64,000 nucleotides of DNA, from the NCBI GenBank assembly GCA_033398695.1, contig CM065814.1:15992358-16056357 (forward strand). Reading direction: 5' to 3'. Of the stretch, positions 1 through 9,693 are shown piece by piece. The stretch's first letter is position 1; each line of letters opens with the position of its first letter. The translations under genes and the position numbers were made by a program. The notes below the pieces were generated by a model, which was not told where the DNA came from, did not search any database, and saw only the letters and a program-made list of their open reading frames with translations. The DNA is from Orobanche coerulescens. Lineage: Eukaryota > Streptophyta > Magnoliopsida > Lamiales > Orobanchaceae.

Positions 1-808
1 GAACCCCAAATAAGTTGACTTGGTTTTTGTGTAATCGTTTTCCATACGTTGGGTCAAGGACCCGAGTGTTTTTGAAATTATTTCCAAAAGTATTCCCATT
101 CGATTTTAAAAACCCCGGAACGACCCGAGTCAACAATAATGATTGCAAACTATCTTATTAAAATATTTTTCCTTTTACAAGAGGATCTTCCGACTCCTTG
201 GGCTCGTTTAAAGTTTCATGAATGTTATTTTCCGTAAGGAGAATATGACTATGTGATTACCTTTCACCTCGTGTATACGAGTGTTATTCTGTGCTGACTG
301 TGGGAATGTATGATTTGTGTTAAGGCTTCACGGCGGTTGAATTTTGTGTTGTTACTGTTCGTATATCTTGAATATTATGTACTTGCACTAGCAAAATTCC
401 AGTTTGCTAACCCCCGAGTTTTCGGGGGGTGGGTGCCTGTTATGCGCTCAGGTTTTGGCAGCTCGGGAGCAGTCACGGGATTGGCTTGGAAGGAGATGGA
501 AGACGACGATGCTAATCACACCAGAGTCAGAGTCTTTTCTTTTGTATCATTTTGGTCGGTATTTCTCCGTCGTTCGAGTATTCACCCTTGCATGGGTGTA
601 GTTATCATTTATTAAATTTATTGTTGTCATTGTAATATGAATGTCGTTAGTTTCTGAATTGGTTTATGACCTTATCGGTCTGTTTTCTATTTAATTTTGA
701 CCCCGGTCGGTCAATCATCGAGTAGTCTTTTGGAGTTTAGCCTGGTAGATCCTTGTGATAAGGGTCTACGGCGTGTAACATTCCCGGTCGTATTCTGGGG
801 GTGTTACA
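1..808 (+). repeat. 5' LTR of element A, 3' portion only
   Basis: This is the last ~0.8 kb of the LTR, ending TGTTACA at 802-808. About 2.3 kb of the LTR lies upstream of the window, judged from the 3' copy. It carries the CCCCCGA...TCGGGGG hairpin near 411-428, a CAG|GT splice-acceptor-like site near 450, and the TGGTAGATCC motif near 744 found in all related LTRs here. The open frame at 310-615 also occurs in the 3' LTR at about 5676-5954; it resembles no known protein and is treated as chance. Confidence 0.85.
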
Positions 809-812
809 TTTA

Positions 813-824
813 TGGTATCAGAGC
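813..824 (+). other. Primer binding site of element A (initiator Met-tRNA type)
   Basis: TGGTATCAGAGC lies 4 bases after the LTR end. It is complementary to the 3' end of plant initiator methionine tRNA, the usual minus-strand primer for plant Ty1 and Ty3 elements. It fixes the 5' LTR/internal boundary at 808/809. Confidence 0.93.
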
Positions 825-1870
825 TTAGGTTTGCGAAAAACCTAGGCCGTTGGGTAAAGTCCATGTCTTGTGTAAGTCGCGCGCATCAGAGTTGTGATTA
901 GTATCGTGGTTCCGACATCATCTTCCGGCAATCCGTGATGGTAAGCCTCCCGATCGTAAGTCCCCTTATACACGTATTTGATTACATTGTGCTAATATGC
1001 TTAATGTGAACTAGGAATTGGAACTTGTTGGTGATATTATCGTTTTAGGATATTACGTGGAAGTCGAACATGTTTATCTGTTTCGGTACTTTATTAGAAT
1101 GAATTTACGAATGATAATTTTCTCCACCGCATGAGTATTTTAAGATGGTTTTTGTTATCTTGCAAACTGAGTTTTGATATTTTGGTCTTGCATGTTTTGA
1201 TAGTATTCTTATGACGGTATTTGACATTTTATAAATGACTTTTGTGAGTATTTGAGAATATTACCGACTTCGGCCTTTTTGGCATTTTGATCATTTTTTT
1301 TAAAATGATTTTTAGCCTGGTGGGTTCCGGCACGGCCAGCGCGTATAGTATCACGAATATTTTAAAGTAATGCTTTGAAATTTTCTAACATTGTGTAAAG
1401 CCATGATTTAATATCGTCATGTTAAATGGTCACGTATCTCGGTGGAGAATCCTTTCGAATAAACGTTTTTGAAGAAGAGGAAAGACTTTCAAAATTTTGA
1501 TATTTGGGACTCAACATTTTCAAAATATTTCAAATTAGTTACAAATTAATTTTCGATTTTTTTTTTCTTTTATTCATCACTCGAAAATAAATTTTAGAGT
1601 CATTATGTAAACTTCCTCTTCCGAAATAAAAGACAGTGTTTACAAGTCTTGGGCGCAACGTGACGAGCCCCTTTTTCAAAAATTTGATTTCATTAAGTGC
1701 ATACATATAATGATCGTCCTCGTCGTGGAACTCGAACTTGACTTCATAAAACTTTATGCTTTATGATATTACCGTTATTCTTTAGATGTTAACTAAACCT
1801 TGTGTTGATAAGGGTGGTATACTGTACGACTGATTATTTGATAATGCTGAATGGTACTATCTGTATTAGT

Positions 1871-2386
1871 ATGTCGAGCCACGACGGACGTGGACGTGAT
1901 GATGGAAATGGAAGCGGCAAGGTGGTTCGTACGACCACGATCCATGCTACGGTGAAGGAGTATCTAAATCAAACGATATCCTATGAAATCTCCTCAGTGG
2001 TCGAGCCCTCGAGCGAAGCCAAGAGACGGAGGACATCTGGGAAGTTTTTGAGCGGTGAAGAGTCTAAGGCTCCCAAACCCCCACGTCGTTCGAACGCGTC
2101 GTCTTCGCGATCGGGAGTGAGCTCTTGGAATCCCAAGCCAGCATCAGTGACTCTCGGTAAGAAGGGAGGGTGCTTCAACTGCAATCGTCAGGGACATGTT
2201 CGTGTGAATTGTCCCTTTCCACTCTTGACTTGTTACCGGTGCGGGTGTGAAGGTCATCGGGAGAAGCATTGTGAGATAGTTTCTGAATTGGCAAAGAATG
2301 CCGCCCTGAGAGAGAGCAGAGCTAGTGACTGGAGAATGTCCCGAAACCCTATGTTTCCTTCTGAAGAGCCTAACATGGGAGGATGA
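1871..2386 (+). CDS. gag: Truncated Gag of element A: nucleocapsid with two CCHC zinc knuckles
   Basis: The 172-codon frame from ATG 1871 encodes a short charged N-terminus, a Ser/Arg-rich linker and two CX2CX4HX4C knuckles: CFNCNRQGHVRVNC and CYRCGCEGHREKHC. Such knuckles bind retroelement RNA during packaging. The frame is also open upstream to 1802, but the Met at 1871 is preferred because it is followed by a Gly/Arg/Asp-rich start like that of element B's Gag. The capsid region seen in B (W-rich Retrotrans_gag segment) is missing, so this protein alone should not form particles. No pol follows. The frame has no internal stop, which fits the young LTRs. It could be a functional RNA-binding remnant or merely not yet decayed. 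Confidence 0.75.
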   Translation: MSSHDGRGRDDGNGSGKVVRTTTIHATVKEYLNQTISYEISSVVEPSSEAKRRRTSGKFLSGEESKAPKPPRRSNASSSRSGVSSWNPKPASVTLGKKGGCFNCNRQGHVRVNCPFPLLTCYRCGCEGHREKHCEIVSELAKNAALRESRASDWRMSRNPMFPSEEPNMGG

Positions 2387-2983
2387 ATATTTTGCAATAT
2401 GTCCTAATTGTTGCTGTTTTGAACAATCGTGACTTTGATCGTTCTTCATTTCATTGCTCTATACTTCCAACTCTTGTTGTTCTAAGTTTGGGATCGAAAT
2501 ACCTTTTAGTATGCGGATGCGTATTACCCGTACTTTCTTTGGTATTTTCGGCATTGTATGATTTTTCATTGTTGGTAACTCAATTATAATCCTCTCGACG
2601 ATTTTAAACTATCTTGTTCTACTTAGCCTGCCGTCCTCCGAACGAATTTCGGAGCTGTAACCCGTGAATTATTGTGGTCTTTCCATATCTGAACCTAATT
2701 CTTGCAAAATTTGTTCGGAACTATTATTCCCACGCGTGTAATTAGCACTTCCGAATATGTTTTGAACTTGGATGCGGTTGGTCGAGCTCGAAACATGATT
2801 TTCAGGACATCTGAACTATTTTGTGATTTTCTTAACTCGGGGAGCTTTGGTATCCAAATTCATACTCCTCCACCTCGACTTATCGTGTTCACTTACATTT
2901 TAGAACCCCGCATTCGCGCATTGCTCGTGATGATTTGGGGCTGGGCAAGTAGTTATTTCCTTGATTGTTCCGCCGCTCTCTAT
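2387..2983 (+). other. Non-coding 3' internal region of element A
   Basis: About 600 bases between gag and the polypurine tract show only short frames with no recognisable domain. The same segment type precedes the 3' LTR in elements B, C and D, where it runs 0.7-1 kb, so it is probably a conserved cis-acting or ancestral 3' untranslated region. Confidence 0.5.
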
Positions 2984-3023
2984 TTTAAGTTTCGGGACGA
3001 AACTTCTTTTAAGGAGGGTAGAA
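2984..3023 (+). other. Pre-LTR hairpin and polypurine tract of element A
   Basis: The hairpin AAGTTTCGGGACGAAACTT is followed by TTTTAAGGAGGGTAGAA directly before the 3' LTR at 3024. The purine run primes plus-strand synthesis. The hairpin plus tract is repeated before the LTRs of B, C, D and G in this window, which ties them to one lineage. Confidence 0.85.
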
Positions 3024-3369
3024 TGTAATACCCGCAATTTCGATTCCCAGTAATTTTCATTTTTCGCCGGAGGTCCGTTTCGACAACTCTCTTAATACCG
3101 TTTCGTCATTCTGGGAATGTTTTATTCTGCACTTTTTGATGTCCGAGCTTGTTTCGGTGTCGTTTTGTTGAGTTCCGTGTTCTTTAGCGACTTTTCCGCG
3201 TACGAGTTCGACTTTGTTAGATCACCATTAATTTTTGGTAACTCCAAAAATTCCAAATCCTTGCAATATTATAGAGCATCGAATTAGCTTTCCAATGGTT
3301 CAAACGGTGAGTCAATCGAGTCCGGACGAGAGAGTTATGGTCGTTTTAGCTCACCCGCTCATTTGGCGA

Positions 3370-3655
3370 TCACTTGCCGACCGGACTCGGCCGTGTCGTC
3401 CGACACGGCCCGTGCTGCACTCGTCCGGATAAGCCGGAAGCGATCGCCTCAGGACCCGACCGTGTCGCCTGGCACGGCCGTGCCGTACTCGTCCGGATAA
3501 GCCGGTAGCCACTGCCCAGGCTCGGCCGTGTTCCAGACACGGCGAGTCGATGCAGCGCCCGCCGCGACACGACCGTGTCATGCAGGACACGGTCGAGTCC
3601 CTGCCGGCCGATTGCGCGCCACGACCGTGTCATGTCGGACACGGTCGAGTCTGTC
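3370..3655 (+). repeat. GC-rich inverted-repeat array upstream of the LTR A promoter
   Basis: CCGTGTC...GACACGG inverted repeats recur with spacers of about 5-8 bases, for example CGACCGTGTCATGCAGGACA at about 3568. The last two units (from about 3566 and 3620) are nearly identical. The array ends just before the TATA box. It takes the place of the CG palindrome clusters of the other LTR families. Confidence 0.7.
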
Positions 3656-3659
3656 CGCC

Positions 3660-3859
3660 CTATAAATTCGTTTTCTCGGCATTTCAGCTCATTTTTCCCC
3701 GTTTCTTCACCTGCAACCGAGAGAGAGAGCCGGAGGGAGGGTTTTTACCTCACAAATCATTTGAGTGTTTTATTTTCTTCATCCTCCTTCAATCGTTTAG
3801 CTCGGATTGTGGATTTAGCACGTGTTCTTCGGATTATAGGGATTGAATCTTCAAGAGGT
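3660..3859 (+). promoter_or_regulatory. Core promoter and leader splice donor of LTR A
   Basis: TATAAATT at 3661 follows the inverted-repeat array. About 195 bases downstream, AAGAG|GTAAGAACT (GT at 3858-3859) matches the plant 5' splice consensus. The same order, TATA then GT donor at roughly 150-200 bases, is seen in LTRs B, C and F. Confidence 0.6.
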
Positions 3860-4284
3860 AAGAACTCCTTCAATCCTAGTATGATTTTGGGGAGGGTTTG
3901 GTGGTGATCTTGTGTTTTAATTCGAATTTACCGATGTTGTTGTTAGATTTTGATAATATACTCGTAACCCTTGGTTTTCTTGTTATTGGTTGGGATGAAA
4001 TCCCGTTATTCCACCGTTGACCGATTTCTTTTCCTTATGCACGCGTGGTGTCCGATGAATTGTCCCAACGGGTAGAACTAGGATGAATTTCTTCGTATTC
4101 ATGGTGTTGAAATTGGTTTTATATCACTATTGTGTTAGGGTCGGATTTGAGGGGATTGTTCGACCGAACCTATTCCTTCGTCGTCTCCTTCGCGTATTAC
4201 CAAGGCAAGTACCTCGATATACGAATCAGAATCGCGTGAAATCATTGTTGTCGAAGTGTATGAGTTTATATGGAGGTATAAACA

Positions 4285-4520
4285 TGTATGTGTATATATA
4301 TATATATATGTGTGTTTATATATATAGTTACATGTTAAATATATGTATGTATATACGTATATTAATATATATGTTTATGTCGGTGATCGACGAGTGTTGA
4401 ATTCTAACCTTAGTTGACGTACTCAACTTGGATTGATGGGCGAACCATAGTTATTCATATAATATAGTGAGGTTATATATATATTTATATATATATATAT
4501 ATGTATAAATGTGTGTATAT
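4285..4520. repeat. (TA)n microsatellite tracts in LTR A
   Basis: Two TATATA-rich stretches, about 4293-4380 and 4470-4510, lie between the GC-type donor and the GC-rich tandem array. Confidence 0.85.
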
Positions 4521-4734
4521 TCGGTTGAGTCGCTACATAGAGATATATGTGCGGTGTTGATTGAGTTTGATTGATAATGTGCGTGTTATTGTTTATTTGT
4601 GTGGATATGGACTGGCGGAGAAATTGTGTGACTTGATGTACCGAGTTGAAAATTTGTTGTGACAATTGTCCGTGTGCTTGATGCTTGAACAATGTGAATG
4701 CTTGTTGTGAGAAACGTCATATCCGGGAACCTCT

Positions 4735-4930
4735 GAGGGCGGGGCGGTGTACTCCGGCCTGGTGTACGCTGCAATGTGCGGCTCCATATGGGTGGTGAAC
4801 GCCGGTGTCACCTAATGCGTGTGTCAAGGGGCGGCTCTTGCGGGAGTGACGCCGGTGCGGTGACATGTTCAAGGAGCGGCCGACATAGTGGAGTGAACGC
4901 CGGTGCACAGGTGTGCAGTGGAGGCGCCTG
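4735..4930 (+). repeat. GC-rich imperfect tandem repeat in LTR A
   Basis: Imperfect units of about 50-65 bases share GCGGC...GTGACGCCGGTG or GTGAACGCCGGTG. The position equals that of the hairpin tandem arrays in LTRs B, C and F, but the sequence is unrelated. Confidence 0.55.
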
Positions 4931-6147
4931 GCAGGCTTATTGGTTACGGGTATTTGAGTGATAGCTAAGACCCCGTTACCGAACGATGTTCGTATCTCAA
5001 TTCTTTCAACTCACTTTTTAATATTTGTCTCGATCTGCATCGCAATTCATGTTTTTGAAAGCTTGTTTCAAATTGTTTTTAAAGCGTTGGTATCAGGGTT
5101 AGTTAACCACGGAGGTTTGACGAAATCTCCGAGGGTTAATTAATCGGGGGTCTTGAGCAGGATATGTCGAATGAGAGTTTTGTGCCTTTGATTGTATTGT
5201 GGTGCTATTCTGTGTATTGGGTCGAGGACCCTGTGGAACGTTGAGATGATTGATTTCACGATGATGTTATTTGGAATGGGTTGAGGACCCTGTGAGATGT
5301 TATAATGATTTCGTTTGTGACGGTGTTCTATAAACTGGGTCGAGAACCCCAAATAAGTTGACTTGGTTTTTGTGTAATCGTTTTCCATACGTTGGGTCAA
5401 GGACCCGAGTGTTTTTGAAATTATTTCCAAAAGTATTCCCATTCGATTTTAAAACCGGAACGACTCCGAGTCAACAATAATGATTGCAAACTATCTTATT
5501 AAAATATTTTTCCTTTTACAAGAGGGATCTTCCGACTCCTTGGGCTCGTTTAAAGTTTCATGAATGTTATTTTCCGTAAGGAGAATATGACTATGTGATT
5601 ACCTTTCACCTCGTGTATACGAGTGTTATTCTGTCTTGTGTGGGAATGTATGATTTGTGTTAAGGCTTCACGGCGTTGAATTTTGTGTTGTTCTTGTCAG
5701 TATATCTTGAATATTATGTACTTGCACTAGCAAAATTCCAGTTTGCTAACCCCCGAGTTTTCGGGGGGTGGGTGCCTCTTATGCGCTCAGGTTTTGGCAG
5801 CTCGGGAGCAGTCACGGGATTGGCTTGGAAGGAGATGGAAGACGACGATGCTAATCACACCAGAGTCAGAGTCTTTTCTTTTGTATCATTTTGGTCGGTA
5901 TTTCTCCGTCGTTCGAGTATTCACCCTTGCATGGGGGTAGTTATCATTTATTAAATTTATTGTTGTCATTGTAATATGAATGTCGTTAGTTTCTGAATTG
6001 GTTTATGACCTTATCGGTCTGTTTTCAATTTAATTTTGACCCCGGTCGGTCAATCATCGAGTAGTCTTTTGGAGTTTAGCCTGGTAGATCCTTGTGATAA
6101 GGGTCTACGGCGTGTAACATTCCCGGTCGTATTCTGGGGGTGTTACA

Positions 6148-6258
6148 TAGCGCACGCTACGGCTTTTGGGCTAGCGCACGCTAACTAGGTTATACGCGGT
6201 TTCTCTGGAGCGTTGACCCCGTTAGCGCACGCTAATGAAGGATGATTAGCGCACGCTA
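6148..6258 (+). repeat. Four TAGCGCACGCTA palindromes in LTR B (5' copy)
   Basis: Perfect 12-mers lie at 6148, 6172, 6223 and 6247. This is the 3' part of the 12-copy cluster seen complete in the 3' LTR. Element A joins exactly at the first base of the first copy. Confidence 0.93.
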
Positions 6259-6261
6259 ATA

Positions 6262-6285
6262 CTGTCCAGTATAAATACTGGACAG
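6262..6285 (+). promoter_or_regulatory. TATA box inside a perfect hairpin, LTR B
   Basis: An 11-base arm starting CTGTCCAGTAT is followed by AA and its exact reverse complement, so TATAAATA sits in the loop region. In the 3' LTR copy (12010-12033) the hairpin has decayed and the box reads GATAAATC, so the copies may differ in promoter strength. Confidence 0.65.
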
Positions 6286-7249
6286 CAGCATTAAGTCGTC
6301 ATTTTTCCCACTTTTCTTCATCTCTTCCGACGGGAGTGAGATCCAGAGGCGAGTAGGACCGATCCTTTTCTTCTAGCTTCATCTTTGAGTGGATTTGTAG
6401 ATGTTTAACAACATCTAATCGTCTTCTTGGTCCAAATCAAGGTAATCTCTTGTTAGAACCCTATTTTCTTAAATTTGGGGTTTTTGCTTGGATTTGTGAT
6501 TCTTGACCGATCTCATCCGATCGGTTATTTGTTCTTGTTTGTCTTGACCGTAATCTTCAGATTTTGTTAACCGTTCATCGACTTTTATCGCCCGGATCAA
6601 CGATTCTTGATTTCTTTGAGAATACCTAGATCCTTGTCGTTTTTAGGATCGTTTCGGATTTCGATTAGTGTTATTGAATTGTGGTGATGCTATTTTCGTA
6701 GTATTCGTGGGCTGTCGAAGTCTTGATCGTTTTTGGAAGTTCGAAGGTTGCCCGATCGCGCCCGTTCGTCGTTTCGTTGCTCGTGATATCGAGGCAAGTA
6801 TCTTGTCCATACGTTTCATGTTTCGTAGGCGTAATTATTGATAAATGATTATATACGAAACCCAATGTTTAATGAACGTAAAAAGGGATTGGTATGTTCT
6901 CGATAAATGTTGTCTTCCAACGATAATTTATGTACTTCGTGAATATATGTGTTCTCGGAATATGTGTGTTGGATTTGTATGTTGAAAAGATGATATGATC
7001 ATTTTGAATGAGTCTATTAGACCGTAATCCTTTGGCGGGGATTACGTAATATCATGGGTACTTGTTCGTTAAGAATGTATTACGTGGGATATTAGTTGTT
7101 ACTCCTTTGAAAGGAGGTTGTGATGTTTAAGTGTTGCTTGGCTTGATGTTCTACTCCTTGTGATGTGATTGCTGAAAGTGATGTGCCTCCGGGTAGGATT
7201 GTTGAATCTCCGGGATCCATACTTGCTAGTATGGGTCGGGCGTGACCGT

Positions 7250-7530
7250 AGGGTTATCCAATCCGGTATGTCTCGGGGACTCCGAGGTTCGGGGCTTGCT
7301 AGCCCGATGCCGAGATAACTTGTGGGGTTATCATCGGGTATGTCTTGCGGACTCCGAGGTTCGTGGCTTGTTAGCCCGATGCCGGATAACTTATGGTTGT
7401 GGTATGGAATGGTTCCGTGATCGTTGTCACGAGGACATGTGATTTGGTATGGTTTCCTATTGGGTTATTCACTCGGGTATGTTCTACGAGCATCCGAGGT
7501 TCGTGGCTTGTTAGCACGGACGCGAATAAT
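7250..7530 (+). repeat. Three hairpin-forming tandem units in LTR B
   Basis: Units of about 70-120 bases begin GGTTATC or GGTTATTC, contain CGGGTATG...CTCCGAGGTTCGTGGCTTG, and end in a near-complement (GATAACTT, GAATAATCC). Each unit can fold back on itself. Copies also lie in the 3' LTR (13000-13290) and partly in element D (minus strand, 47085-47150). Confidence 0.65.
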
Positions 7531-8329
7531 CCTTAGGAACATGTGTTATGTGATTCGGGTCGTGGACCCTGTGGCTTATGATTTGGGTCTTGGACCCCGT
7601 GTGTTGTGAATTGGGTTGTGGAACCGCGTTTTATTATTGGAATCGTATTTTGGAAAGATGATTTTGGGCCGTGTCCCCAAGTGTTTTCGAAAGACTTGAG
7701 AATTCATTATTTCCAAATGTTTTCAAACTCCCGAGACCGTAAAATATTTTGTATGAGACACATGGTTCTTTTCCTACCTTTTATAAATCAAACTGCTTTG
7801 ATTAAGTGAATTATCTCGAAATATATTCAAGTTTTTATATACTTGAAGCAAGTTAAGTATGGATTGTACTATTGGTTTTATACTTGCACTAGCAAAACAG
7901 AGGAGTATACCTAACACCCGAGTATTCGGGGGGTGGATGTCTGTATTGCGTCCAGGTACTTGCAGGTAGCTGGGGAGCGAATCACAGGATCGATACGAAG
8001 GATGATGGGAGACGAAGATACTAATCACGTGAAGACCAATTGTAGAGTATTTGGTAGAGTCATGTTGGTTATCCCCCGATGTGTTGTTACCCCGATTTAT
8101 GGGAGTGTTATTGTATTCTAGCCCCTGCGTGGGTATGTGTTCTGGGCAAGTATCATGTACGTAATGTTGTGTGTGTTGTGATTTAAGACCTAATCGGTCT
8201 AATGGTCCTTTACGTAGCCATGTCGGCATGTGAAGTGATGCATTGTTTTGTATTTAGCCTGGTAGATCCTCGCGGAGAGGGTCTGCGGCGCTGTAATATT
8301 CCCGAATGGTTTGGGGGTGTTACAGAATA

Positions 8330-8341
8330 TGGTATCAGAGC
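8330..8341 (+). other. Primer binding site of element B
   Basis: TGGTATCAGAGC lies 5 bases after the LTR end at 8324. It is identical to the element A site and complementary to initiator methionine tRNA. Confidence 0.93.
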
Positions 8342-9693
8342 TTAGGTTGAGGAAACCTAGGCTGTCGGGTTGAGTTGAGTGTTGTCGGGTCTTGTCTTGT
8401 CAGATTTGGTCTGACTGAGTGGTGTCGCGACGCGTCGTCCGAGTTGTCGGTCGTGATTAGTATCGAGGTGCAACCATCATCTTCGTGCGATCTGTGGATG
8501 TAAGTCTCCCTACCTTGTTGTGTCTCGTATTATACGAGTTTACGTGATTCTATGTTATTATGTGGAGTTTAATTGTGCCTCATGAATACTTACTCCATAC
8601 TTGTTTGATTCTCGTATTGTGTTGGAATAAAGAGTAGTACCGGTATGTATGTATATATATATATATTTACATCTTTGTGTAAAATCGTTTTTTTTACAGG
8701 AGTGATGTTTTGGAGTGGTTACTCAATAAAAGTTTATCAATGTGGTATATCAATTTCAAATGTTTTGGGGAAGTCACGTAAATTCTATTTAAAAATATCC
8801 TTCGAGAAGGAAAAATGATTTGATTTTCGTATGAGGACCTCGAGACCAAAGATTTTGAGAATTCAAACTATACATATTATATTTTCATCTTGCATTGAAA
8901 TTTTCAAAATATTTTAGATGCTTAAACGAGGTCTACCAATAGTTTACTTGAGACGTGACTTTCGCCTTCAACTTTTCCGGTTAAACGATATGTAGTGAGA
9001 ATGTAAATGGTTGGCGTTTGGATTCGTATGTTGTTGTTTATTTGTAACCTTCGACTTTCGGCATTATTTGGTATATGTTCATGAATAACAATTGTTGTGT
9101 GTGGTTATGTGTAACTTGAACTGTGTTCTTATCCGCTGCGTGTGTAAAGTCCAAAGTGACTTTTTGGGTACTTTTACCAAATAGTGTGTGTTTCAAAATG
9201 ACCTTCTGGGTTTGTAAATTTGAATTATTTCGTTGACCCTTTTTCCTAACTCTTTTGTTGGGTGATTTAACATATATTTTGAAACTATTGAGTTTTCGCG
9301 TCTACGCCTTGTAATTTCAAACGGTATTTGGTGACGGTATTTGGTGTTTGGAAAATGATTTTTGGGGAGTATTTGGAAAGTATTACCGTCATCGGCCTTT
9401 TTGGCATTTTGGAACGTTTTCGAAAATGGTTTTCAACTTGGTGAGTTCCGGCGCGGAAACCGTACAGAAAGTGATTTTTATATAATGGATGATTTCAATT
9501 TCATTGCATTTATAAATCGCATAACAACGGCATTATAAATGAAGATTGTTGGTATAATAGTTTGTATATTGTGCTCTAGTTGGAATTAAATGGTAATATG
9601 TATATAATTTAATGATGTTGGATTAAAGACAGGGATGTGAATATCTTGCTATGTGTCATGATCTTTCGTTACCATAGGTTGTTGTTTGTTAGT
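8342..9693 (+). other. Element B leader, non-coding
   Basis: This 1.35-kb stretch after the primer site has no usable frame. A TATATA run lies near 8650. Part of it (about 9300-9480) resembles about 1200-1345 of element A, including GACTTCGGCCTTTTTGGCATTTTG-like sequence, so the leader is family-conserved. It may hold the RNA packaging signal. Confidence 0.55.

Larger units (their letters stand above)
1..6147 (+). mobile_element. Element A: non-autonomous gag-only Ty3/gypsy LTR retrotransposon (TR-GAG/LARD type)
   Basis: The window opens inside the 5' LTR. Positions 1-808 repeat as about 5344-6147, with roughly 20 small differences by eye, so the two LTRs are young. The internal part (809-3023) holds a methionine-tRNA primer site, one short gag-like frame and a polypurine tract, and no protease, reverse transcriptase, RNase H or integrase. 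The element therefore needs proteins from a relative. The 3' LTR ends at 6147 and is followed directly by LTR sequence of element B, so A is nested in B. The TAGCG at 6148-6152 should be one copy of the target duplication; the other lies upstream of the window. The TGTAATA start, TGTTACA end and pre-LTR hairpin match Tekay/Del chromoviruses by general knowledge; the lineage is inferred. Confidence 0.85.
3024..6147 (+). repeat. 3' LTR of element A (3124 bp)
   Basis: The LTR starts TGTAATACCC and ends TGTTACA. In order it holds a GC-rich inverted-repeat array (3370-3655), a TATA box (3660), a GT donor (3858), a GC donor in AAG|GCAAGTA (4205), an AT microsatellite, a GC-rich tandem array (4735-4930), GGGTCGAGGACCC-like repeats (5218-5408), a CCCCCGA hairpin (5752-5767), an acceptor TCAG|GT (5790) and the TGGTAGATCC motif (6083). 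The 3.1-kb length is large for Ty3 LTRs and typical of LARD/TR-GAG elements. Confidence 0.88.
6148..8324 (+). repeat. 5' LTR of element B, 3' portion
   Basis: Homologous to 11902-14071. It has four palindrome motifs (6148-6258), a TATA box inside a perfect hairpin (6262-6285), a GT donor ATCAAG|GTAATC (6442), a GC donor GAG|GCAAGTA (6794), three hairpin tandem units (7250-7530), a CCCGAGTATTCGGGGGG hairpin (7917-7933) and a CCAG|GT acceptor (7955). It ends TGTTACA. Confidence 0.88.

Noticed and set aside
310..615. Open frame repeated in both LTRs of element A (also about 5676-5954)
   Set aside because: It is duplicated because the LTR is. It has no domain, no start context, and spans the hairpin and acceptor site.
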